Assembly (NCBI RefSeq): GCF_016802725.1
Contig: NC_052671.1
Coordinates: 14,403,231-14,467,230 of the forward strand
Origin: Solenopsis invicta
Lineage: Eukaryota; Arthropoda; Insecta; Hymenoptera; Formicidae
Length of the DNA: 64,000 bases
Reading direction: 5' to 3'
In this document: in pieces, positions 1 through 12,361 of the stretch
Layout: each line of letters opens with the position of its first letter
Position numbering within the stretch: position 1 is the stretch's first letter
Translations under genes and position numbers: made by a program
The notes under the pieces: model-generated
Databases searched by the model: none
Seen by the model: the letters and a program-made list of their open reading frames with translations, nothing else
What the model was told of the DNA's origin: nothing

Positions 1-1849
1 GTGCTATTTAAAAGAAAAACAATTTAAGTAGTATTAAGAAAATCGATAAAAAAAAAGAGTCATCTTTATATTAAAATACACCGTGCAGAATAAAATACGG
101 TACGTTAATACGTGACGCGACTGTTATTCATAATAATTTAATATCTAGCATATTCCGCGCAAGATAATAAATTAAAAAAAAGATTAAAGTTTCTCAGAAC
201 TCGGGGCGCCGTAATTAATTCCAAAAGCGTAATTGATGTTTCACGATATTTTTGAAATGCCGGAAGAGAGAGAGAGAGAAAAAGAGAAAGAGAGAGACAG
301 AGAGAAAAGCCCAGGCGCACGTACAAACGTTGCCTAGATTTCCCACGTGTCATCGTGTTGTCAACAGCAGACGGTTAATCCTGTCTCCGTGCACCACCGG
401 TGACCAGTGGTTTCCATGAATGAGTATCCGGCAACGTTACTTTCCCCGCACGCTCGAGCGTAAAACGTTCTTCGCGATTCGCCGAGTGTGACTCTCTCGG
501 CGCGATCGAGCGCGGATCTTCTCTGCCGATCGGGAGCGAGAGCATCGACCGATTTCGTAGGTACACTTTTAATACGATCGCGCTTACGATCCGGTCCTAA
601 AGTGGTGACGCAACGGGCGAACGGGACCCCAATAGGTCGAGATGAGAGCCATTGTATGGCAATCTTATAATTTAGACAATCACCGATCAATTGAATGGGC
701 CTTTACTACTGCTATACATGCAACGACCGTACACCGGCGAGAGTGAATGATGAATGAATGAAGGGACAAGACCGAATGAATGGACAGATAGTTGGCTCCG
801 CTTAAACGTTCGTAAATAACCGGCCGCTTCATTCAATTACTTTCAATCGCTTCGAGCCAATAGATACAATTTAGAAAAAAAGGGAGCCCCGAGTGCGAGC
901 GCGCCTTACCACTATGCACTTGTTCGCCACGATACTGAGAGTACGGGCGATCACGAAAACGAAGCGGAGTTCTGGCCTCGCGCACCGGCAGAGACGCGAG
1001 ATTTATTTATTTATTTATTTTTAATTCGTGAGCCAACTTTTCTTATATTTATTGACATGTTTTCGTCTGTGAGAATTATAGATAATTGAAAAATATACGA
1101 CACTAACGGCAGCTTCGTCAAATAAATTGATTAAACGTTGGATCATCTTCGAGTCGCGTTCATTGATTGGCATCAATTTTTACAACTATGAGTTACGCCA
1201 ACTTGTACGCGTTGGCGGAGTTACGAGTTGGCCATTTCGAACCGTAATGGAGCCCGCGGTCGGAAAGAAAGGTAACTCCCGCCCGAGAGGACATTTCGCT
1301 ACGTGCGCGCGCGCTAATCCTTGGAAACAGGCTTAATTACAGTCGCGTCCGAAACAGGATAATGGGCCGGGCGCGTATATGGCTGTCTCGTGTCCGGTTA
1401 ACTAGCGTCAGCTCGCCCCAAATCGGTTTATCGTTCGGCGAAAAGTTCCTTCAATTCTAACTGACTCCGTCTGCTCGCGATACTCAGTCCCAACCGAAGT
1501 TCTCTACATTAGGCACTTGCGTATTACACCTGCAGAGTGGCGCAAGTCCGATGTCGCGCCAACTTGCGGCCATTAATTAACATTCCCTCCTATCGCTCAC
1601 GAAAGTACATTATACGACTTCCAGTTAAATGATTTAACTTTAATCCAATAGACGGTCATTGTTAACTCTGCAGCAGCGCATTTTGCCTATGCAGCACGAT
1701 CTATTCGTGCGCTAATTTCTGTTGCATGTCCGTAATAATCATTTAAAATGATCAATTGGATGCGCGGGATAAAGACAGAAGGGAAATCTATCTTGTCAAT
1801 TAATCATGTTTACCTCGCGAAGTAATAAAGCTGCAACGCGAAAACAATG

Positions 1850-2090
1850 CTTCTGCTGAAGGAACTAAAAATGTACGCTAGATACAGATCTGAAAATAAT
1901 TTGGTTGGGCTGTGAAAATAATTGTGTAAGCTCAAGCGTGACGACAATCCAGCAAAAGTTTCGACATTCCAGTCAACCAGCTTGAGTGTCCTACATAATT
2001 ATTTGGACGGTGAAAAAAAAGAATGTTTAAATGTGTATCTACTCGAACTTTCAGAATACTTCAACAAAAATGTTCTCTCCGCGTAAAAAA
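1850..2090. repeat. Inverted-repeat element, copy 1 (approximate ends)
   Basis: The core AAAATAATTGTGTAAGCTCAAGC is inverted as GCTTGAGTGTCCTACATAATTATT (about 1915-2005). Flanks on both sides also match the copy at about 5610-5860 (TCGAACTTTCAGAATACTTCA against CTGAACTTTTATATACTTTA). No coding sequence. Confidence 0.6.
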
Positions 2091-2639
2091 TAACTAAAGA
2101 CAGGCATAATCTTGTAAGTACTGGTTTTTTTTTAAGAAAATCATGCATATGTGAATGTATTGTATATTCGAGAGGTAATATGTAAGTTGCATCAATATAC
2201 GGACGGAACATAATGTTCGCGTAGACAAGTGTATGGCGACGCGATTGTATACGATAACACAATTTCATCGTCAAACCGCGACTAGAACGAATGAAAAAAA
2301 AAATGTTATCTGCATCAGTTGCCGCGCATCGCGCCATTAACGGCGCGTCTCGACGCTTATGGCATGCATTATATGGCGCTTTGCCAGATAAGACAATAAA
2401 TATTGATTGTCAATAATTCTGATGACGTTATCCAAGTTCCGACGATCGAAGGTATTTTCATTGGAGAACATGGCGCAATGTCGACAGGCAAGAAACGTTG
2501 TGCAAAAATCATCGCTGCGTGTTGCATAGAAAGAATCGATTATTGCCGCAACGATAATGCGCCGTCATTAATATCTCGTTGGCATGTAAAGTAAATGTCC
2601 CAGTGACCGAACATGCCCCTATCTATATCCACCAAACAC

Positions 2640-3043
2640 TTACATAGAAAAACCCATTATTATTTATCTTACATATATGTTTTTTTCATAACATTCAAAT
2701 TAACTTAATCGTAATCTTTAAATTTTTAAACATATTTACAAAATATTTTAAATATTATAAAAGTTAATGTTAAAAAGGATTAAATTTGTTGCCGAATTAG
2801 ATTAGAGTTTCTATTTTAATGATCTTAAATTTTCTTAAATTTTTTAAGAAACATATATTTAAGATAATATACGTTTGTATTTATTTTTATATTTATTTTA
2901 TAAATAATACATTAAAGATAAGCATTTTGAATTGTTCGGATACTCGTTCGTTCAGATGCTCCACAAGTTTTTACCATTTTCGAAATAGTTCAAAATTTTT
3001 TTATACCTTTGTGTATTGATAATAACATTTTGTATTTCATATA
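2640..3043. other. AT-rich intronic DNA, nothing recognised
   Basis: Low-complexity A/T runs leading into the MITE cluster. Reading frames here are short and of random composition. Confidence 0.6.
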
Positions 3044-3525
3044 CACAACTCTTTCAAAAATACAGCAATTTTGTTCTGCAACTATAATTCATAGTCATTT
3101 TTAATGTCAACTATAAATTTGTAGTTGTTTTAATCATGCATTTTATAAGCTATTAGTTATTAATCATAAATACTAAACGAATATTAAAAAAAAGTTACAT
3201 TTACTATAATTATGAGTGCATTTAGTACATAAAAATGTTTATTTTACTTTTTCCACTCATATTTTGGAATTTTACTACATTAGTATTTAAGATTATCATA
3301 ATTAATAGGAAAATCTTTTAATAATTGGTAAAACTATTAACATAATTGAAGAGTCTTACAGCTAAATCTTAGTATTGATATTTCTTGAGTGATTATATAT
3401 ATATTTTTTTTTCTTGAAACACATGCAATTGTATAATCATCGAAAATTTAGTAATCGCGCAGTTTCGTAAACTTCAAGTTGTATATAAAGTCATACAAAA
3501 AATATCGACACTAAAATCTAGACTA

Positions 3526-3758
3526 CACTGAGAAAAGAAATACTTATTGATTTGACTAAATTTTTCAGCTTGATTAAATTCTTTCAATTATTTATGTATT
3601 TGACCTAAATACATAAAATACTTGAACTTGAGTTTAAATACTTACCTATATATTTAACATAACTATATGCATTTAATTTAAATACATAAATGTTTGAACT
3701 AAAGAAATTCAATTACGTTAGAAAATTAAGTCTAGTTAATAACTCTTTTTCCTCAGAG
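3526..3758. mobile_element. TA-MITE inserted in an older element
   Basis: Flanked by TA on both sides (3524-3525 and 3759-3760). Ends are CACTGAGAAAAG and CTTTTTCCTCAGAG, inverted to each other with a few mismatches. The interior is itself a weak inverted repeat (GACTAAATTTTTCAGCTTG against its counterpart near 3690-3740). Related copies are at 58.2 and 61.4 kb. Confidence 0.75.
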
Positions 3759-3861
3759 TATAACCGTTAAAGCTCTTCAATTATTTGTGTATTCATATAT
3801 CAGTCTATGCACTCTTATTATTATGATTTATAAACATAATATTATTAGCATTACAGCAGTA

Positions 3862-4038
3862 CACTAAAAAAAGTGTTTTATATTCAAGTAAATATATTTA
3901 TTATAATATTATTTTCTTGATTTAAATAAATATTAGCTAGTATAAAATGATTTATTTTTAAACTTGGGAAATGTTTCTTTAAACCAAAGAAATGATGTTA
4001 AAATAAATATATTTATTTAAACATAAAATTTTTCAGTG
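3862..4038. mobile_element. Short TA-MITE inserted in an older element
   Basis: Starts CACTAAAAAAAGTG, ends TTTTTCAGTG, with TA duplicated at 3860-3861 and 4039-4040. Removing the element and one TA gives ATTACAGCAGTAATAACTAT, which matches the uninterrupted sister copies near 47350 and 51755. The insertion is therefore clearly resolved. Confidence 0.85.
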
Positions 4039-5609
4039 TAATAACTATAAAATGGAGCTCCTAACCATAATTATTTTACACCACATAATTAAAATCAAAA
4101 ATATCAAACACTTTCCCTTCAGTGTACACGTCCGCTTACTAGAATATTTACTTTAGAGGTCCTGCGACAGATTAGGTTTCAATTACGTTAGACATTGGTG
4201 CATCTGTTCGTGCACTCGCTCGCGGCTTCGTTAATGATGTGGAATTGATGAAAGCGAAGAAAATCTGGAAACGCGAGAGATAGAAAGCGATCTCGCGACC
4301 CGCGTCGTGTCGATCTGCTGATAAACGCCGATCGACGGGGGCTCTGGCCTTAGCTTGTCACACGGCCGCGAGACCCGCCGCGTCGCTCGCCACGTCACGT
4401 CCGGATGAATTTACATGCGTAAAACGAGACGGCCGGGGCTCGGCGATTGTCGATAGCGGGTTTCCTTTTCCACCGATGTCGCGATGACCGGATCCGGCTC
4501 GTGATCCTGCACTAGAGGATCAAATCGACCTCGATGATTAGCAGCCCACGATGACCCCACCGCATTGACGTGCGCGTGCGACGCGCTGTGACAGAAGGAG
4601 TGACGGAGGGGCAGCGAATCTCCCGAGACGCCGAGGATCGTCGTCGAATCGCAAAATCGCATTCGCGCATTATCCATAAATATATGAAAGTGCGCGCGCC
4701 TGAATAACGTTATATTTGTTATATACAGCTGTACTTTATGTGTGCTGTGAACAATAGATAGTCATCGACCCTGTTTTATGTCCCCTTCCCACATACCACT
4801 TCGCGAAGTGATTCGATATATGATTGCCCTATCCATTCGATGTCAATGCTTGATCATAAATTTATTCTATCAATTGCTCTGACCAAACAATTGAATGGTA
4901 TCTTTCCAGAGCACATTAGAACACATATGCTACACTGCTTTATGTTAGCAGCAACGTTAGCGCGAACCAGTCGCGTTACTATGTGTGCGCAATATTTTTA
5001 GCTAGTGCCCACGATCAGTCGAACTCGCGACGAACGAAACGCCAGTCTCTTTCACCGATATGTATTCAATTAAGATAAATGCAGATAATTGCGTTTTCTC
5101 TATAAATCGTGCCAGAAACTAGAGTATACATAAATTCATAATTCTCTCTGAAGGATAATCTTATTTCTAAACTTGGTCAACGTCAATAACAACGCGCATA
5201 TTTTATTCGCTTCGACCGAGTAGTTCCGAATATAGCTTAATTATGGAAAGTCGATCGCGAGCATTTACTTGCGAATGGCCGCGGCAGTTTTGTGGAGAAC
5301 GAATGGACCGTGTGTAGCCTGTGTCGGCCAGCTGTCGCCCGACGTGGCGTTGCTATCAGAGGCGAGAGGAAAGCTGGGTGTTTGCCCGCGACCAACTTCC
5401 GGCTGCTTATCAAGTGCTCTTCCGTTCGACCGTTCGTTTCGGGTATTCAATTGTGGACCCGCAATTGCGTATTCCGCGAGCTTCCAGTTGTTTTACACGA
5501 TTTACTGCGCGCCGGTAAATACATAACGCGCCCAACGTTACGGAAGTGATCTTCTGCGGATTGCCGGGGTCTAACTGGTTCAAGCACTATGTCGCAGGCA
5601 CTTGGAAAC

Positions 5610-5860
5610 GTACGTTTTGAAAAGAACGTTAATTTTTCGAGTGCCTGAAAATTCAGCTGGATACGAATGCGAAAACTTAGTTGGAATATAAAAATAATTA
5701 TGTGGGCCACTCAAATTGATTGCTAGAACATGAAGACTCGCTCATCGCGCTTCGAGCGTCCTACATAATTATTTTGATGGCGCACTGAAATTATTTTCAA
5801 ATCCGTAATCTAGCTGAACTTTTATATACTTTAGCAAAAAGTATCGAGAACCGGGAAATA
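5610..5860. repeat. Inverted-repeat element, copy 2 (approximate ends)
   Basis: Second copy of the element at 1850-2090. The central hairpin runs from AAAATAATTATGTGGGCC (5691) to the GTCCTACATAATTATTTT word ending at about 5775. Divergence between copies is substantial, so both are old. Confidence 0.6.
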
Positions 5861-6401
5861 CACTTATCGTCGTTGCTTAAGACTAAAACGGAATCATTAA
5901 TATTCGGACGGTGATTAGTGGAGCGCGCGGTGAATACTCATTCAGCTTAGCGGTTCGAACTAATAAGAACTATTTCAAGCTTTTCAATATTCACTTGATC
6001 GGTGTTTAAGTAAAGGAGTTCCTTATCATTCCCCTAATAAATTTGCCAAACGTAGTCACAGGTGCATCGCATATTACGATCGTACATGATTAATTAATTA
6101 ATTAATAATAGAGTGGGGTAGGAATAGCGTTCAATGAACACATGGCGTCGTGCACGTTAATTAAACGTAATCGCGGGAAAAATAAAATATAGAGTAATAC
6201 CATGTTCCTTGCTAATTATACACCACTTAGAAAAATGAATTAAGGGTTAAGGGTGTACGAGTGAAATGAGGTGGAAATATGGCATGTAACAGGTTCGCTT
6301 GTTCCGCAAGCGCTTGTATTCGTCTGTTATGGCAATCTCCCGTAAATTATGTTTCCCAGGTAATTGCTCGCTCGCTGAACTCCTCGAGTCAGCGACGAGT
6401 A

Positions 6402-6402
6402 C

Positions 6403-6441
<39 letters not shown>
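6402..6441. repeat. (CT)n microsatellite
   Basis: Imperfect CT run with two TTT interruptions. Confidence 0.9.
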
Positions 6442-7562
6442 CGTCTTTCCCTCCTTTCTCTTTCTTCTTCTTCTCCTGGCTGTTTTACCCGCCATCTTTC
6501 TCCCTCGCATCTACCCGCTCGTCCGCGTCCACTTCGCACGTCTAATAATCATGTAAAGCAGCTCCGGTTATCTGTCTGCAATAATTGCACATTGTCGAAC
6601 GCAAATGCATGCGTGCATCACGCGCCTGCGTCGGTAAGCTCGACAATGTGAAGGCGTGCAAGAACGCAGACGTGGTGCCTCCCTCCTGCGACGCCCTCCG
6701 TCGTCGTTGCCATCGTGACGTCGGCGTCGGGAAGAAGGAATAAGACGTCGGATTTTTTCGCGGCGATCGTAAATTCCGCGCGCGTAAATAAACCGCCGAT
6801 ATTAGTCACCGTTCCACTCCACGTGTACCTCCGTCGCTCATTTCATCGGCTGGTCCATTAAATCCTAAATCAACTCCTTCGCTTTCTTCTATTTCGCGAT
6901 TATTTGCTTATTTAATTTTATGAGGTTCATAGATCATTTTTGTAACAAATTCCATTAAATGTTCGACAAAACGTATGATTAATTCCTAAACATTTGCCAA
7001 AATTATATTATAAAAAATATATAGAGGAACAAGTGAGATAAAATGTCCAAAGATGCGTGAAAAAAATTCGAAACCTTTTTAGTGTGACTTTGCAATGTTT
7101 ACATAAATGTTTGTGATATTTGTAAAATAGTTGTGACGGTGAAGTTAGCAAAGATGCGCTATCGAATATGAGATCAATTATTCGCGTGCTTAATAAAGCA
7201 ATTTGAGATAACTCTCACCCTGGGCGCGGAATGTCGTAAGGATATTAAACAGGACACGGTGCGAGAACTTTTGCGAGGCGCGAAATCGAATCCGCCGAGT
7301 AAATTAGCCCAGGCGCAATGATCGTGCAGTTATTGCTCCCTTAAATCAGACGCAGCCGAATACGAGATACGTTTGCGGCCAAAGTTTATTTAGCCTCGCT
7401 TTACGGCTCACTCCGAATTCACTTAAGCCCGAATCGCTGCAGGAATCGCCACGATGTCGTCCCATGCGATTCGGAATTTTGGAACCGCTCCAAGCGACCT
7501 TTGAATAGTTTTCGGAAGCGGGGAGAAGCAGGGGGAAAGAGACAAAGAGAAACAAAAAAAAT

Positions 7563-7564
<2 letters not shown>

Positions 7565-7599
<35 letters not shown>
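7565..7599. repeat. (GA)n microsatellite
   Basis: Pure AG run of about 17 units, followed by purine-rich sequence to about 7650. The whole purine strand (7510-7650) could form triplex DNA. Confidence 0.95.
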
Positions 7600-7601
<2 letters not shown>

Positions 7602-8810
7602 GGACGGAGGGAAGGAAAGAGGAAAAAGGGAGACAGACACAAAGAAAGAATCATCATTCGTCAATCAGAAGCTTTTTTGCCACGCAAAAAAAAACATGAT
7701 AACGATAATGATAATGTTTTATTGCTTATTCGGATAGAGGATTCAGAAAAAGATTACATGAACTAACAGTAAATGTATTCTAGAACTACAAAAAAATTTC
7801 TTTATTCTATTTACATAAATATTTCAATTAAGAAATTTTTAACTTGACTGCAAATAAGCTATTAGGAACCGAGTGAATAATTTTTTGTATTAAATAAAAA
7901 TGTTCTAAAATATGTATTTTTTTAATGTACGTAACATAAACTACAGATTTTCAGTATTGATAGTCAATTTCGGAACGCAGGTTAAATACATTGAATTTTG
8001 TTTGTATTGTACGATTTTGTCTTATTCTTGTTTCGCTACTCTGGATGTTCCATCCTTGTCCTCGTGGCAATTCTTTCGACGCCGGAGGTCCCGAATACGA
8101 GGCACAATAGCGACTGGCATTCGAAACTCCCTGCACGCTTATTCAGAGCATCTTCACGAGAAGGGGCTTATTTTCCCGTTGAAAGAAGCAACGAGTAGTG
8201 ACAACGATTAATCTGGTCGTCAGCGAGTGTTCTTTCAAATTCAGATTTAGCTGGAAATCCAATTACCAATTGCATCTTATTTTTCAGATATTAGAGATAG
8301 CGTGAGTTCCTTTCAGTTGATCATTCGTAACGTAATGTGTATGTAATAATAGTAGTTAATGTGTGTAAAACATTATGTACAAACTAAAAGAACATAAGGT
8401 TCGAATTTCGGAATCCTGTGGATTTGCCAAATATTTCTGCTATCGTGTACAGGTCTCGCGAGTCTCACGAAGGTTCGTAGTTCGCGACCCGCATATGTCC
8501 CATGGAGGTATGCGCCTCGCGTGCCTGGCGCATCTGTTGCACACGCGACGCAGACAACTTGCGACACTACCAACACGTAGGACGATGTTACAGGGTGATC
8601 CATTCGAACACGTCGGCGCTTCGCATAACTTTCCAAATGATTGGCAGAAAAACGATTCGGTAATTTTAGGTGTAAACTCAACGCATGCAGCGTGCGCAAA
8701 TTATGGCAATAGATATTTTCGGTTGTATCAGATTCTCAAGAAAGAAATTTCTAAAAGAAGTTTTCGGGACAAATAAAACGTTAGAGGTATATGAGAAAAG
8801 TAAAATTTTA

Positions 8811-9507
8811 CCCTTACAGTACCGATACTTGCTGAAAGTTTTTAAAAAGATTTTGTTTTAATCTTTTATATTTTATGTGTAACAATTATGAAAAGATTCT
8901 GCAATATGTGACATGGAATGGTTTGTTGCAACAGAAATATTTCTAAATCTGTTACATTAAGTATATTTGAAAACATTTAAAAAATGTTGCAAAAGTTTTC
9001 GCGTAAAGTGATTTTGGAAATCCGCAAGCAGTACGCGGCACCGCCACTAGATGGATACGGCTCTTATTTCTCGTAAGTAAAAGCCATACAGGATAAAATA
9101 AAATGTGTAGCATTCCGAGATTTTTCAATAGTCTGATGAAAAAATTTCTTGAAGATGAATCATCCAAAATTAAGCTAAAAAATGAAAGTAAATAAGATGT
9201 ATTTGATAATACAATTTCATTCAGTTCTGTTTACAAATTAATTCGGGGACTAATCCCAAAAGATTATAATTTTTCAGAATAATTTAACTTCAGTAACTTT
9301 TGACAATATTTCAAGAAAAAAGGTAGCTGAGTTTGTCAATATCTTTCAGCAATTTTTTTATAAAATTTCAAGTGTAAAGATAGCGGGAATTTTGCTATAC
9401 CAAAGCTTTCAAAAATGTTGCAGATATATTTCAAAATTTTATAAAATGTTTCACTTTTCAGTTGAAACATTTCTGAAATATATTTAAAAAATTACGGTGC
9501 TGTAAGG
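8811..9507. mobile_element. TIR element with CCTTACAG(T/C)ACCG ends
   Basis: Left end CCCTTACAGTACCG; the right end reads CGGTGCTGTAAGG, its inverse. The inner arms extend the symmetry weakly (GCTGAAAGTTTTTAAA against TTTAAATATATTTCAG). About 700 bp, no transposase frame, so non-autonomous. Target duplication not clear. Superfamily not assigned. Confidence 0.6.
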
Positions 9508-11029
9508 AAAATAAAAACTTTTCCCCAAGATGCATCACGTACATATATACAGAGAATAATATTTCGTCGGACGCGACACCCGGTATAGTTCGCGAAACGA
9601 GCAGCCGGCAGACACGAAAGCGTCTACAGTGCCAATTTGCAATTACTATTATACCCAGGTATTATTCGACCACACACGTACGAGTCCTCGTATCGAACCG
9701 CGACTAACCCTCAAGTTTATGGTTTCGGCGTGTCCAGGTCGGGGACCATACAGGGCGACGCGTCCCGAGAACCTCTTCGGAGTCGATCGTGGAAGTACGC
9801 GCGTGGGTGCAATCGGGACTCCGGGTTCGTAGGTCGTGGGTCGCGGTAATTAAGAGGTATCGCGCCTTGCTGGTCGAGAAACGCAGATATAATACGCGGA
9901 ATGAAGCGACCTACGTTATCTGCGCGTGTAACGCGAAGCGCGAGGATTGTAAATATGCTCTTAGATTTCACAAGAAGTATTCTCTCTCTCTCCCTCTCTC
10001 AGTGTATTCTGTAGATCTTGTTTACGGGGATGCATCGGAACGGTCAACGGCTTATTGACGTCTATAAGACAGCTCGGCAAATATTTGATCGCGACGTTGT
10101 ACTAGATGATTCGTGTAATGGTATGCATGTATACTTTGTGAACACTTGTGAAAGTATTCGTGTGATAAGACCTTTATTCTCGACGGACTTGAGATGTATT
10201 ACACCTATCTTCAAAATAATGAAAAAAATATGAAAAAAATTGCAGATTGTCTTCCATTACAGTTGAAAGTAATAAAAAAAAGTTTAGTGACAATTTTCTA
10301 TCTGGATCAAAATTTATTTCAATGAAAAGTAGTATGTTTTTCCTAATGGAAACCCAGACAGTAGAAAGCAGTAGAAAGTTTAAAATCGAAATATAAAAAT
10401 AAACATTCAATATAGCGACTTACATATTTGAAAAATAGAAATAGAAATAATTAACTTAGCGTTAAAATAAAACTAGATGTTAATGTTATTAATATTATTA
10501 TTATAATTTTAACATTCAAAAACACAAACATTTTGACCCTTGTATTCTCAGTGCCATTTTTATCGTTCTTATTTTAAAAATTTCAAATTTCGTACTCAAA
10601 TAAATTTTACTGATTATGTACGGATTACGAATATTATAAATAAGTTCTGCTCTTGAAATATAAAACTATTTAAAGACATTTAAAAGATGTGTTATAAATA
10701 TTTTTGCAAAAGACATCTTACATAACAATTTTTGTATTGTGTTGTCTAGGAACGTTCATACGCTGTCATCATTAGAATATGTAACAAAGAAAATAACATT
10801 GAAAATATGATAAGACAGATTTTATTCTTTTTTTCACAAGTACTTAGGGATGATTTATGCCGAGTTTCATTATAATTCTGAGTTTAGTTGTTCTGTAAAT
10901 AAAGTTCATTGAAATTTTAGGTCACGTTCCATATAGATGTACACTTTTAAATATTTAAAGTATTTTAACGCTTTTTTCAATATCTTCGATTATTGTGTAA
11001 AAACTATCTTCCGCACTCTTATTCTCCAA
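9508..11029. other. Intronic DNA, no gene seen
   Basis: A CpG-rich part (9540-10030) with short random-looking frames, then AT-rich sequence to 11.0 kb. No splice-framed exon or repeat structure recognised. Confidence 0.55.
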
Positions 11030-11283
11030 ATTATAATATATTCACATCCAAAATTTACCATCGACAGTAAGTATTATAAAAATGAAAAATGATAACAAAA
11101 GGAAATAAACTTTAAAATCGTATTGCTAAATCTAAATATTGGCACTACTGAATAGCTTCATATGTACATAACATTTATTTTTATACGAAACGTATAAATA
11201 TTGACACATTTCCAATTTCAGTTACATTTTGCAGAGACTATACGAATGATACATCTTTAAAACATACCGAAGTTTTTAAAAAT
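11030..11283. repeat. Direct repeat, first copy
   Basis: Shares with the second copy the words TTTATTTTTATACGAAACGT (11175) and ACGAATGATACATCTTTAAA, and an intervening block in the same order. Offset 280 bp. AT-rich, no coding frame. Confidence 0.75.
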
Positions 11284-11309
11284 ATTTTCTGCATTCATAT
11301 TTTATTTTT

Positions 11310-11565
11310 TTCAAGTTATATTCACGTCCATAATTTGTCGCTGACAGTATTAGAAAAATAAAAACTGATAGCAAATAAAAGAAATAGACTTTAAAATAGT
11401 GTTGTTAATATAAATATTGACATTATTGAATAGTTTTATATGATGTATATAACATTTATTTTTATACGAAACGTATAAATATTTCAACTATTTTTTTTAC
11501 AGAGTCTACACGGATGATACATCCTTAAAACCTGTCAAAGTTTTTTATTTCAAGCTTCGTAACGT
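11310..11565. repeat. Direct repeat, second copy
   Basis: Tandem partner of 11030-11283; the key word TTTATTTTTATACGAAACGT recurs at about 11455. Moderate divergence indicates an old tandem duplication. Confidence 0.75.
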
Positions 11566-12128
11566 GAATTATGAAACTAGTGAAAACCGAACATGCAAAG
11601 TGCCTTCTGTGAATTATCCATCCGTATTAACCGAACTGTTATAATGTACTAGTAATAAAAACGTTCTTTTTCACATTGTAACGTGCAATTAATACATCGA
11701 CAGAGACACCCAAGAATCGGTGACCCGCGAAGTGAACGTTTGTGCGGACTTTCACCGGCGGCTCACCACAGTCGATCGACAGAGAATGACGTTTCCAGGT
11801 CTACGGAGGAGAACACACTCCGATTCCGCTTCTGCCCTCGCCGTTGTTTGTAGCAGAAAGCAGAACGCAAATGCAATTAAGAAATAGCCGCGAATTTATG
11901 CCGAAGAATTACGAGAAGATCAATGTAAACCACGTCGTACGTATATATTTATAAAATCGTTCCTCCAGCATCTGCCTTAATCTCGTAATTGATATCTCGT
12001 ACGATGAGGAAAAAGAAGAAGCCGAACGTTTCACTTTACAGCGCGACCATCGCGGAAAATATATCATATGGCAATAAACGCACACAGTTATCGGTGTAAT
12101 ACGTGTAAAATCCCTGTGCACATTCCCA

Positions 12129-12150
12129 TGCGCGCGCGCGCGCGCGCGCG
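12129..12150. repeat. (CG)n alternating run
   Basis: Eleven CG units in a row, potential Z-DNA. Uninterrupted CpG this long argues that the locus is not methylated in the germline. Confidence 0.9.
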
Positions 12151-12325
12151 ACGCGCATACGACGAAGCGACGGTGCTTCGTTGTCTCGTCCATCGTCTCG
12201 GCAATCGAATAAACTATCGACGGGAAAATAATTTAACGCCAATACTGCCTACGTGAGTCGTTATCGCGCCGGCGATCCGTGGTACTCCCTCGCGTGGCAT
12301 TTCACCCGGTAGTTAGTGGGTGCTT

Positions 12326-12361
12326 GCTCGCTCGCTCGCTCGCTCGCTCGCTCGCTCGCTC
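12326..12361. repeat. (GCTC)n microsatellite
   Basis: Nine tandem GCTC units followed by a GGGCGCGCGAG block. Confidence 0.95.

Larger units (their letters stand above)
3044..4124 (-). mobile_element. TA-MITE (CACTGAGAGAAAAGTG family) interrupted by nested insertions
   Basis: The right end reads CACTTTCCCTTCAGTG and is followed by TA (4125-4126). Internal words AATGGAGCTCC, TAACCATAATTATTTTA and TTTTACTACATTAGTATTTAA match the copies at 47.3-48.2 and 51.5-51.8 kb in reverse orientation. The left end near 3044 is approximate. Two smaller TA-flanked elements lie inside it. It is non-autonomous, with no transposase. TA duplication and short inverted ends suggest Tc1/mariner-type mobilisation. 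Confidence 0.7.
4130..8800. other. Intronic DNA with microsatellites, no gene seen
   Basis: GC-rich unique DNA at 4190-4690, 5220-5560 and 6250-6840 alternates with AT-rich sequence. It includes the repeat copy at 5.6 kb and (CT)n / (GA)n tracts (6402-6441, 7565-7599). Short frames over the microsatellites are repeat translations. Confidence 0.6.
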
